Shown piece after piece: positions 23,999 through 31,570 of a stretch of DNA of 64,000 nt (position 1 is its first letter; the number at the start of each line of letters is the position of its first letter). The stretch is from positions 1,428,501-1,492,500 of the forward strand of contig NZ_JAUTAE010000001.1 of the NCBI RefSeq assembly GCF_030818415.1. Direction: 5' to 3'. The position numbers and the translations under genes were made by a program. The notes beneath the pieces were generated by a model. The model ran no database searches. It was given only the letters and a program-made list of their open reading frames with translations, and was not told where the DNA came from. Source of the stretch: Sphingomonas sp. SORGH_AS_0950. GTDB lineage: Bacteria; Pseudomonadota; Alphaproteobacteria; Sphingomonadales; Sphingomonadaceae.

Positions 23999-25350
23999 CC
24001 TCGGGCGTCTTCCGTTCGACCACGCTGCGCTTCGCACTGCTGGTCTTTGCGCTCCAGCTGGTCGGCGCGGGCGCGATGGTGGCGACCGTGCGCCACCTGA
24101 CCCGCGGCGAGATCGCCGACCAAGCCGAGGACGCCGCCAGCGACCTGAGCGACGAACTGGCGGGCATGTGGCGCAGCGGCGGACAGGCGGCGGTGCGCGC
24201 GGCGGTCGCGCGGCGGCTGACCACCGACCGGGTGCCGCTGTCGGTCATCCTGCTGACCGATGCGCGCGGCCGCTTCGTCACCGGCAATATCGCCGAATGG
24301 CCGCCCAACGTCCCCACCCCCGGCGCCGCGACGATCGAGATCTTCCGCATCGGCCATTCGCAGCCCGAGCGGATGCGCGTGCTCGCCACCCGCCTGCCCG
24401 ATGGATCGCGGATGCTGGCGGGACATGTCGTCGAGAGCGAGCTGCGTGTCGCCCGCGCGATGGAAGAGGCGATGGCGGTCGGCATGGCGGCGGCGATCGT
24501 GCTGGCCGCGCTCGCCGCCTGGATCGCGGCACGGATGATCGAGCGGCGGCTGGAGGATACGGTGGCGACCGCGCATGCGGTGGCGGCGGGCGAGCTGTCG
24601 CGGCGGGTCGTCACCAAGGGCGGCGACGACGCCTTCGACGCGCTGGCGGGGGCGGTCAATGCGATGCTCGACCGGATCGCGCTGCTGATGACCGAACTCA
24701 AGATCGCGACCGACGGACTGGCGCACGACCTGCGCTCGCCGCTGACCCGGTTGCGCGCCACGCTGGAACGCGCGCTGGCCGAGACCCAGGACGAAAGCGC
24801 CAGGGTGTCGGTCGGCCGCGCGCTGGAGGAAGGCGACCGGCTGCTCGCGATGCTCGACACCGCGCTGCGCATCAGCCGGGCCGAGGCGGGGCTGGGCCGC
24901 GACGCCTTTGTCGAGGCCGATCTCGCCGCCATGGCGCGCGACGTGGCCGACATGTTCGAGCCGCTGGCCGAGGATCGCGGCATGACGATCCGGGCCGAGG
25001 CACCCGACCGGCTGGTGGCGCTGGTCCACCGCGAGCTGCTGGGCCAGGCGCTGGCCAATCTGGTCGACAATGCGCTGAAATACGGATCGGGCGCGGTGAC
25101 GGTGCGGGTCGAACCCGGCCCGGTCCTGATCGTCGCCGATGACGGCCCCGGCATCCCGCCCGAGCGGCGCGACGAGGCGCTGAAACGCTTCGGTCGGCTG
25201 GACGCCGCGCGCAGCGAGAGCGGCGCGGGGCTGGGCCTTTCACTCGCCAGCGCGGTCGCGCATCTGCATGGCGGGACGCTGGCGCTGGAGGATCATGCGC
25301 CGGGGTTGCGGGTCCGGATGACGCTCGCGCCCGACGCCCGTTCCGCCTGA
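23995..25350 (+). CDS. Sensor histidine kinase (no canonical start codon before TM1)
   Basis: The sensor kinase has about 451 residues. TM1 is LRFALLVFALQLVGAGAMVATV, followed by a periplasmic loop of about 110 residues, TM2 (VGMAAAIVLAALAAWIAARMI), HAMP, the H-box GLAHDLRSPLTRLRA, N-box LVDNALKYG and G-boxes DDGPGIPP and GAGLGLSL. It should phosphorylate the preceding regulator. The frame is open far upstream, but between the regulator stop and TM1 there is no ATG, GTG or TTG. An ATA at 23995 would give an ATAG overlap with the regulator TAG. The first ATG, at 24076, lies inside TM1. The start given is therefore provisional. Confidence 0.85.
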   Translation: MASGVFRSTTLRFALLVFALQLVGAGAMVATVRHLTRGEIADQAEDAASDLSDELAGMWRSGGQAAVRAAVARRLTTDRVPLSVILLTDARGRFVTGNIAEWPPNVPTPGAATIEIFRIGHSQPERMRVLATRLPDGSRMLAGHVVESELRVARAMEEAMAVGMAAAIVLAALAAWIAARMIERRLEDTVATAHAVAAGELSRRVVTKGGDDAFDALAGAVNAMLDRIALLMTELKIATDGLAHDLRSPLTRLRATLERALAETQDESARVSVGRALEEGDRLLAMLDTALRISRAEAGLGRDAFVEADLAAMARDVADMFEPLAEDRGMTIRAEAPDRLVALVHRELLGQALANLVDNALKYGSGAVTVRVEPGPVLIVADDGPGIPPERRDEALKRFGRLDAARSESGAGLGLSLASAVAHLHGGTLALEDHAPGLRVRMTLAPDARSA

Positions 25351-25449
25351 ACGACCACCTCCGTTCAGCCTGAGCAAAGTCGAAGGCCACGCTCGACGGC
25401 AAACGGCGTGGCCTGTGCTTCGACTTCGCTCAGCACGAACGGTGGTCGT
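25351..25449. repeat. Dispersed inverted repeat, family S (long copy)
   Basis: A near-palindromic element lies between the convergent kinase and glycosyltransferase genes. The outer arms ACGACCACC and GGTGGTCGT are perfect. The left inner arm contains CCGTTCAGCCTGAGC and GTCGAAGGCCACGC; the right arm is its inverted and slightly diverged copy. It is probably used as a bidirectional terminator. Confidence 0.75.
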
Positions 25450-25457
25450 CAGGGAAT

Positions 25458-28400
25458 TTACGCCCCGACATTCCCCGTCCGCTCGAGCTTGCCCCAGCCG
25501 ACGATCCACCCGCCGATCGCCGAGCTGATCGCACGGAGCACGACCCAGTACATGATCTGGCGATAGACCAGCCGCTGCGCGACCAGCAGATGCGCGGGGT
25601 AACGCACCCGGTTGCCGTCCAGCCGATAGGCGAGCCAGCCGCACAGCACGTCGATCGCGGTGAACGCCGTCCAATAGGCCGCCATCTGGAACACGTCGGT
25701 GCTGGTCTGGGCCCAGCCATGCTGCGCCACCCGCACCGCCGTGCCGATGATCGACAGGATCAGCGCCAGGTCGATCAGCGGCGAGATCGCGGCGAAGATG
25801 ATCTGGAACAGCCAGGCCTGGGGCAGGCCCACCCGCGCGAGCCCGGCGGGCTGGCCGGTGCGGATCACGCGGCGATGCTTCCACAGGCATTGCAGCGTGC
25901 CGAACGCCCAGCGGTAACGCTGCTTGGCCAGCGCCTTGAAGCTTTCGGGCGCCTCGGTCCAGGCGACGGCGCGCGGATCATAGGTGACGCGCCAGCCCGC
26001 CCGCTGGATCGCGATGGTCAGGTCCTGATCCTCGGCCAGCGTATTCTCGGGATAGCCGCCCACCGCATCGAGCGCGGCGCGCCGCCACGCCCCCACCGCG
26101 CCGGGCACCACCGTCATCGCATCGAACCCGGCCAGCGCGCGGCGTTCCAGATTCTGCGCGGTGATATATTCGACCGCCTGCCAGCGGGTGACGAGGTTCA
26201 CCCGGTTGCCGACCCGCGCATCGCCCGCCACCGCGCCCAGCTTCGGGTCGGCGAACCAGCGGGCGAGCTTGGCGATGGTGTCCGGCTCGAACTGGGTATC
26301 GGCGTCGAGCGCGATCACCACCTCGCCCGCCGCGTCCTGCAACGCGCGGTTGAGCGCTGCCGCCTTGCCGCCATTGGGCAGGGTCAGCAGTTGGACGCGC
26401 GGCTCGTCGGCAAAGGCCGCGCCCACCACCGCGCTGGTCCCGTCCTTCGACCCGTCATCGACCACGATCACCTGCAATCCCGGATAGTCGCTGGCCAGCA
26501 CGCGGGTCACCGACTGGGCGATCACCCGTTCCTCGTTGAAGGCCGGGATGATGACCGAGACGCTGGGGGTATATTCCGGCGGCACCGGCTTGGACTTGCG
26601 CCCCTGGAACCAGGCGAGCCCCGCCATCACCACCGCGCGTGCGATGCCCAGCGCGATCGCCAGGTAGAACAGCCAGGCGAGCGATGCGGACAGGAAGGCC
26701 AGCACCACGAAGATCGCGACGTCGGTGCGCACCGCCAGCAGGTCCTTGCCGTCGACCACCGGCATCGCCTGGTCGCGGCTCACCCCGACCAGCTGTGAGG
26801 CGGCCACGAAGCGATAGCCCTGTGCGCGCAGCGTATCGATGATGCGCGGCAATGCCTCGACCGTCTGTTCGCGGTCGCCGCCGCCATCGTGCAGCAGGAT
26901 GACATTGGCCGAATTGTCGGCCGTCGCGCCGTGCACCTGGTCGATCGTCTGCTGGACGATCTGGTCGGTGCCGGGACGCTGCCAGTCATTGGGATCGACG
27001 TGCAGCCCGACGACCGTATAGCCCAGATTCTGCGCGACCAGCGCGGGGTCGATCTCGTCGGCCGTGGTCGGCTCGGCGTCGCCGAAATAGGGTGCGCGGA
27101 ACAGCGTGGTCGAGCGGCCGGTATAGGCCTGGATCAGCCGCTTGGTCGCATTCAGCTCCAGCTTGATCGTGCGCGCGCCCGTCGTCGCCATGTTGGGATG
27201 GGTATAGCTGTGATTGCCCAGCTCGCTGCCGCCTGCGACGATGCGACGCAGCAGCTGGGGATGCTGCAACGCGTTCTCGCCGATGACGAAGAAGGTGGCG
27301 GGGACATGCTCGCGCTCCAGCACGTCCAGGATCTTGGGCGTCCATTCGGCATCGGGCCCGTCGTCGAAGGTCAGCGCGACCGTCTTGGGCAGCGCACCGG
27401 CGCGCTGGACGACATAGGGGGTGGGATAGGTGCGATAGACCTCGTTGCGGATCACCCCGTCCTTGTCATAGCGCAGGTCGCGCTGCCCCTCGGTCGGCTG
27501 CGCGGTGATGCGCAGGATCTCGCCCGTCCCCTCGACATCGACGTTCAGCGGCGAGGCGACCGCGCCCAGCCGCGGGATGACCCCGCGCGCCGTGCTGCGG
27601 AACGCGGCGAAATCCGCCCACAGGCCGGGATCTTCCGACCCCAGCTGCCAGAAGGCGATGTCGTCGATCCCCAGCCGCTTGAGCGCCTGGAGCTGGTTCC
27701 AGCTGGTCGCGGCGTCGAGCATCCAGACGGTGTGATGCTCGCCATTCTCGTCATAGGCGAAACCGGCATTGCCGCTGGCCGGATCGAAGCTGACCTTCGC
27801 CTGGCTGTCATGCGCGATCAGCCAGGCTTCCTCGATCGACTTGGATTCCGCCGGGCCCTTGGCGGGCCAGTCATAGGCATAGCTGCCGAGCGCGACGATC
27901 AGCTTGTCGCGGCCGACCTCGCGCAGCGCCTTTTCGGAGGATTGCAAGAACCAGGGCTGCGCCGCGATCGGGCCGGGGGTGCCGGTCTGCCAATGCTGGT
28001 CATAGGCCATCAGGATGATGCGGTCGACGACGCGCGCCAGCCGCTGCAACTGCCACGCCTCGTCCTCGGCGGGGACGGTGACGGCCAGCACCGCACCCTT
28101 GGGCAGATGCGCCTTGATCCGCTGGAGCAGCCGGGGATAGCCCGCCATGGCGCTGGCGGGCAGGTTCTCGAAGTCGATGACCAGGCCCGACTGGCGATTG
28201 GCCGTCACCGACTGGCCGAGCCGGGTCGCCAGCTTCTCGGACGCCGCCGGGCTGGCGATGATCCGCGCGATCGTCGTGCCGTCCCATTCGTCGGCGGTCA
28301 GGTTCTGGACCATCGGCAACAGCCGGGGCGGCCGGGCGGCGCGGGACAACAGGGTGGCGAGCTTGGGATCGTTGCTGATCGTCAGTTCGCCCTTGGCGCC

Positions 28401-28760
28401 CGCGACGTTCATCAGGCTGGGCACCAGCCAGTCGATCTGCCCCATATGCGCATGGAGCGACGCCAGTGCCGAGTCATTGCCGGGCGTGTAGAAGGCGATG
28501 GTCAGCGGGCTATGCCCCTGCGCCACCGACCGGCGCGGCAACCATGCGCCGCGCCGCCCCTTCAGCTGCGCGGTCGGCTCCAGCGTCATCGCCTGGCGCC
28601 GCGCGAAGGGCAGCGGCAGAACGCCCGAGTTGGGCACCGCGACCAGCGTGGTGGCAAAGGCGATCGCGGCAACGATCACCGACAGGATCAGGACGGCCAC
28701 CGCACGCCGCGCCCACGCGCCCCGACGGCCCGTCGGGTCAAAGAAGATCGGCTTGGTCAC
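25458..28760 (-). CDS. GH18-like / NodB polysaccharide deacetylase / GT2 synthase fusion
   Basis: One 1100-residue membrane protein carries three catalytic-type domains. After an N-terminal helix (residues 20-41) comes a GH18 chitinase-like domain (about 85-390) with LVIDFENL (Asp196, Glu198), MAYDQHW (252-257 region) and FWQLGSEDPGLW. The NodB domain (about 458-660) has TFDDGPD (464-470), HSYTH (517-521), RAPYFG and LHDGGGD. After a helix pair, a processive GT2 domain (about 733-960) shows VVDDGS, DAD (819-821), ED (910-911) and QRYRW (947-951), then C-terminal helices. It could make, deacetylate and trim a GlcNAc-type exopolysaccharide, joining the roles that PgaB and PgaC share in other bacteria. 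The product is inference. Confidence 0.9.
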   Translation of the reverse strand: MTKPIFFDPTGRRGAWARRAVAVLILSVIVAAIAFATTLVAVPNSGVLPLPFARRQAMTLEPTAQLKGRRGAWLPRRSVAQGHSPLTIAFYTPGNDSALASLHAHMGQIDWLVPSLMNVAGAKGELTISNDPKLATLLSRAARPPRLLPMVQNLTADEWDGTTIARIIASPAASEKLATRLGQSVTANRQSGLVIDFENLPASAMAGYPRLLQRIKAHLPKGAVLAVTVPAEDEAWQLQRLARVVDRIILMAYDQHWQTGTPGPIAAQPWFLQSSEKALREVGRDKLIVALGSYAYDWPAKGPAESKSIEEAWLIAHDSQAKVSFDPASGNAGFAYDENGEHHTVWMLDAATSWNQLQALKRLGIDDIAFWQLGSEDPGLWADFAAFRSTARGVIPRLGAVASPLNVDVEGTGEILRITAQPTEGQRDLRYDKDGVIRNEVYRTYPTPYVVQRAGALPKTVALTFDDGPDAEWTPKILDVLEREHVPATFFVIGENALQHPQLLRRIVAGGSELGNHSYTHPNMATTGARTIKLELNATKRLIQAYTGRSTTLFRAPYFGDAEPTTADEIDPALVAQNLGYTVVGLHVDPNDWQRPGTDQIVQQTIDQVHGATADNSANVILLHDGGGDREQTVEALPRIIDTLRAQGYRFVAASQLVGVSRDQAMPVVDGKDLLAVRTDVAIFVVLAFLSASLAWLFYLAIALGIARAVVMAGLAWFQGRKSKPVPPEYTPSVSVIIPAFNEERVIAQSVTRVLASDYPGLQVIVVDDGSKDGTSAVVGAAFADEPRVQLLTLPNGGKAAALNRALQDAAGEVVIALDADTQFEPDTIAKLARWFADPKLGAVAGDARVGNRVNLVTRWQAVEYITAQNLERRALAGFDAMTVVPGAVGAWRRAALDAVGGYPENTLAEDQDLTIAIQRAGWRVTYDPRAVAWTEAPESFKALAKQRYRWAFGTLQCLWKHRRVIRTGQPAGLARVGLPQAWLFQIIFAAISPLIDLALILSIIGTAVRVAQHGWAQTSTDVFQMAAYWTAFTAIDVLCGWLAYRLDGNRVRYPAHLLVAQRLVYRQIMYWVVLRAISSAIGGWIVGWGKLERTGNVGA

Positions 28761-28950
28761 TGCGTCGGTCCCCGGTTCGTTACCATATGATGCGGGTGCC
28801 CCTATGCCGCCCGCATGTTTCCATCCCCCCGCCGATGGCAGACGTCGCGCATAGAGCGGGTGATCGCGATATTACAGATTTTTCATGTGACGGCCGCGCC
28901 CCGACACATCGATGCATGGCAAGTAGCCGCCCGACCCTTTAGGAAAGGTT

Positions 28951-29700
28951 ATGTCCGTTCTACTTTCACGTCTTGGCCGCCATCGCGGGCGTATCCTTGC
29001 CGGGGTTGCGGCATTGTTCGTCGGCGGCATCGCCATCCTGCTCTATTCAGGCAATTATTTTGCACGCGACCCGGTCATGCGCTTTCCGGCGCAGGGGCGG
29101 GCACAGCCGATCCTGGTCCTGTCCCTCTCGGGCGACATGGGGCTGCGCTATGGCATGGGGGGCGTGGTGGCGCGCGGCCTGAGCGCGGCGGGGATCGAGG
29201 TCATCGGCATCAATTCGCCGGTGCTGTTCCGGGTCCACCGCACGCGCGAACAGGTCGATACGGTCATCGCCGACGCGGTCCGCCGCGCCGTGGCGGAGGC
29301 GGGCGACCGGCGACTGGTGCTGGTGGGGCAATCCTATGGCGCGGACATGCTGCAGACCGGGCTGGCGCACCTGCCCGCCGATCTGCGCGCACGGGTGGCG
29401 GCGATCGTGCTGGTGGTGCCGGGGCAGACCGCCTTCTTCCGCTCCGACCCGACCGGGATCGCCTATATGGGCAAGCCGGACAGCTATGCCATCACCACCG
29501 CGCGCACGATCGACTGGGCCCCGCTCACCTGCATCTACGGGCTGAAGGAAAAGGACAGCCTGTGCCCCTTGCTCAAGGGCGGTCCGGCCAGGGTGATCGG
29601 CCTGCCGGGCAATCATTATCTGGACCATGATGACGCAAAGCTGGTCGCCGCCATGCTGGCAGCGGTACACGGCGGCCCCTCCCCCGCCGCCCGGCGGTAA
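28951..29700 (+). CDS. VirJ/AcvB-domain protein, candidate lysyl-phosphatidylglycerol hydrolase
   Basis: This 249-residue protein has an N-terminal membrane anchor (ILAGVAALFVGGIAILL) and a VirJ-type alpha/beta hydrolase domain. The nucleophile elbow is GQSYGAD with Ser128; ILVLSLSGDMG is the oxyanion-side strand, and GNHYLDHDD near 222-230 carries the likely catalytic His. AcvB of Agrobacterium hydrolyses lysyl-phosphatidylglycerol in the periplasm. The same activity here would oppose the MprF encoded 6.4 kb away. AGGAAAGG precedes the ATG. The gene is convergent with phoD. The biochemical role is inferred from the family. Confidence 0.85.
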   Translation: MSVLLSRLGRHRGRILAGVAALFVGGIAILLYSGNYFARDPVMRFPAQGRAQPILVLSLSGDMGLRYGMGGVVARGLSAAGIEVIGINSPVLFRVHRTREQVDTVIADAVRRAVAEAGDRRLVLVGQSYGADMLQTGLAHLPADLRARVAAIVLVVPGQTAFFRSDPTGIAYMGKPDSYAITTARTIDWAPLTCIYGLKEKDSLCPLLKGGPARVIGLPGNHYLDHDDAKLVAAMLAAVHGGPSPAARR

Positions 29701-29725
29701 CGACGGAGGAAGGGCGCGCCGCCGG

Positions 29726-31396
29726 TCAGGCCGGCAGCGCCTCGATCGGTGCGGCGGCGCCGGTCCGCGTCCGCCAGATCGCCGCACAGCCCGGCGCATA
29801 GGGCTTGGCCATGACGGTCGACACGGTCATGTAGCGCGCCGTCGCGCTGTCGCGGGTGAGCGTCAGGTGCAGCCAGCCCTTGTCCTCCTGGTCGCAGAAG
29901 CGCACGACCTTCGGATTGGCCGCCGCGATCTCGCGGCCGATGCCGGGCATCATGTCGCCCCAGGACGGGCTGGTGATCGAGGTGCCCGCGAACTCCGCCG
30001 CGACCAGCGCGCCGTTCGCATCGTACAGGTCGTTCGCCCAGGCCGCATGGCTGTCGCCCGACAGGACGACCGGCCGACTGCCCGCGCGGCGAAAGGCGGC
30101 ATAGAGCCGCTCGCGCGCCGCCGGATACCCGTCCCAGCTGTCGAAGTTGAGCGGCAGGCCCGCGCGATACCCGGCCTGCGCCTTGGCCAGATTGCGACGC
30201 TCGATCTCGGACAGGCGCTCGGTCAGCCTGGCATAGCCCGCCGAGCCCATTTGCTTTTCCAGATCGGGGCCGTCGATCCGCGCCATCACCACCTGATTGC
30301 CGATCACCTGCCACGGCGTCCCCGCCTTGACCGAGCGGGTCAGCGTCCGCTCGATCCAGTCCAGCTGGTTCGCGCCCAGCAGTTCGCGGTCGGGTCGGGC
30401 GCGCTCGGCCATCATCGCGGCATATTCGTCCGGCTCGGGCGCGGCGCCCTTGGCATGGACCTGCTTCGACCGGGCGAGCAGCCGCGTCTCGACCATCACC
30501 AGCGTCGCCAGATCGCCGAAATCGAAGCTGCGGTTGATCGCCTCCCAGGGCTGGCCGGGCCGGGGATCGCGGATCGGCATCCATTCGAAATAGGCCTGCA
30601 TCGCCGCCGCCTTGCGCCGCCCCCAGTCGCCTTCGGTCGCGGGCTGGTGGTTCTCCGCGCCGCCGATCCAGTCGTCATTGGCGACCTCGTGATCGTCCCA
30701 CACGCAGATGAAGGCGGCGCGGGCATGCGCGGCCTGCATGTCGGGGTCGCGCTTCACCTGGGCATGACGCTGGCGGTAATCGGCGAGCGTCACGATCTCG
30801 TGCGCGGGCTCGGGCAGGCGGTTGAGTTTGTGCCCGCGATCCGTGCCATAGCCGTCCGCGCCATATTCATAGATATAGTCGCCCAGATGCAGCACCGCGT
30901 CGAGCCGCTCGGTTTTCGCGATCGCGTCATAGGCATTGAAGAAACCGCCGGGATAGAGCTGGCACGACACCACCGCCAGCACGACATCCTCGACGGCCCC
31001 GCGCGGCAGGGTGCGGAAACGCCCCTCGGGCGAGCGCAGGCCCGCCGCCTCGAACCAGTAACGATAGTCGCGGCCGGGCTGGAGGCCGGTCACCTCGACC
31101 TTGGCGGTGTGGTCGCGCGCGGCGCGGGCAGAGACGCGGCCCGTGCGCAGGCCCACGGCATCATGGCCGCCGATCGGCGCGACATGCCAGGTCAACGCCA
31201 CGTCCCGCGCCGCATCGCCCTCCGCCGGGGTGGCGCGGGTCCACAGGATCGCACCGTCGGGGGCCGGGTCGCCACTCGCGACGCCGTAGTCGAAGCGTAC
31301 CGCGCCGGTCGCGGCCTGCGCCATTCCGGCGGGCATGGCCAGCGCGGCCCCGCTTCCCATCAGCGCCATCGCGCGGCGTCGGTTCATGATCGTCAT
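29726..31396 (-). CDS. phoD: Alkaline phosphatase D family protein, Tat-exported
   Basis: About 556 residues from the ATG at 31396, which has AAGGAC upstream; earlier in-frame codons lack protein character. The N-terminus MNRRRAMALMGSGAALAMPAG is a twin-arginine signal. Metallophosphatase motifs include HLGDYIYEYG, WDDHEVANDDW and VVLSGDSHAAW. PhoD enzymes are periplasmic phosphodiesterases/monoesterases using Fe3+/Ca2+. It is divergent from a TonB receptor across 174 bp, a pairing that suggests uptake and cleavage of phosphate esters. A clear Pho box is not visible. Confidence 0.92.
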   Translation of the reverse strand: MTIMNRRRAMALMGSGAALAMPAGMAQAATGAVRFDYGVASGDPAPDGAILWTRATPAEGDAARDVALTWHVAPIGGHDAVGLRTGRVSARAARDHTAKVEVTGLQPGRDYRYWFEAAGLRSPEGRFRTLPRGAVEDVVLAVVSCQLYPGGFFNAYDAIAKTERLDAVLHLGDYIYEYGADGYGTDRGHKLNRLPEPAHEIVTLADYRQRHAQVKRDPDMQAAHARAAFICVWDDHEVANDDWIGGAENHQPATEGDWGRRKAAAMQAYFEWMPIRDPRPGQPWEAINRSFDFGDLATLVMVETRLLARSKQVHAKGAAPEPDEYAAMMAERARPDRELLGANQLDWIERTLTRSVKAGTPWQVIGNQVVMARIDGPDLEKQMGSAGYARLTERLSEIERRNLAKAQAGYRAGLPLNFDSWDGYPAARERLYAAFRRAGSRPVVLSGDSHAAWANDLYDANGALVAAEFAGTSITSPSWGDMMPGIGREIAAANPKVVRFCDQEDKGWLHLTLTRDSATARYMTVSTVMAKPYAPGCAAIWRTRTGAAAPIEALPA

Positions 31397-31570
31397 CGTG
31401 TCAGTCCTTTCGGACCGCACGGCTAATCCGCGCCCACGACAGGGGGATGGCGTGCGGATGACGGTTTGGCGACACATGTGGAACGCCGTCACGGATTTGA
31501 AACAAGCCGGACACTGACTGGTAATCCCTGCTAACTACGAAGCCCGAAACAAAGTCCTTCGGGGGGAAAA

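Noticed and set aside
31479..31500. GGAAC as a second EcfG promoter before the third TonB receptor
   Set aside because: No CGTT-like -10 at 16-17 bp; single 5-mer matches are expected by chance.
31397..31570. Possible Pho box between phoD and the TonB receptor (CGTCACGGATTTGAAACA region)
   Set aside because: Only scattered matches to CTGTCAT direct repeats; not enough to call a site.
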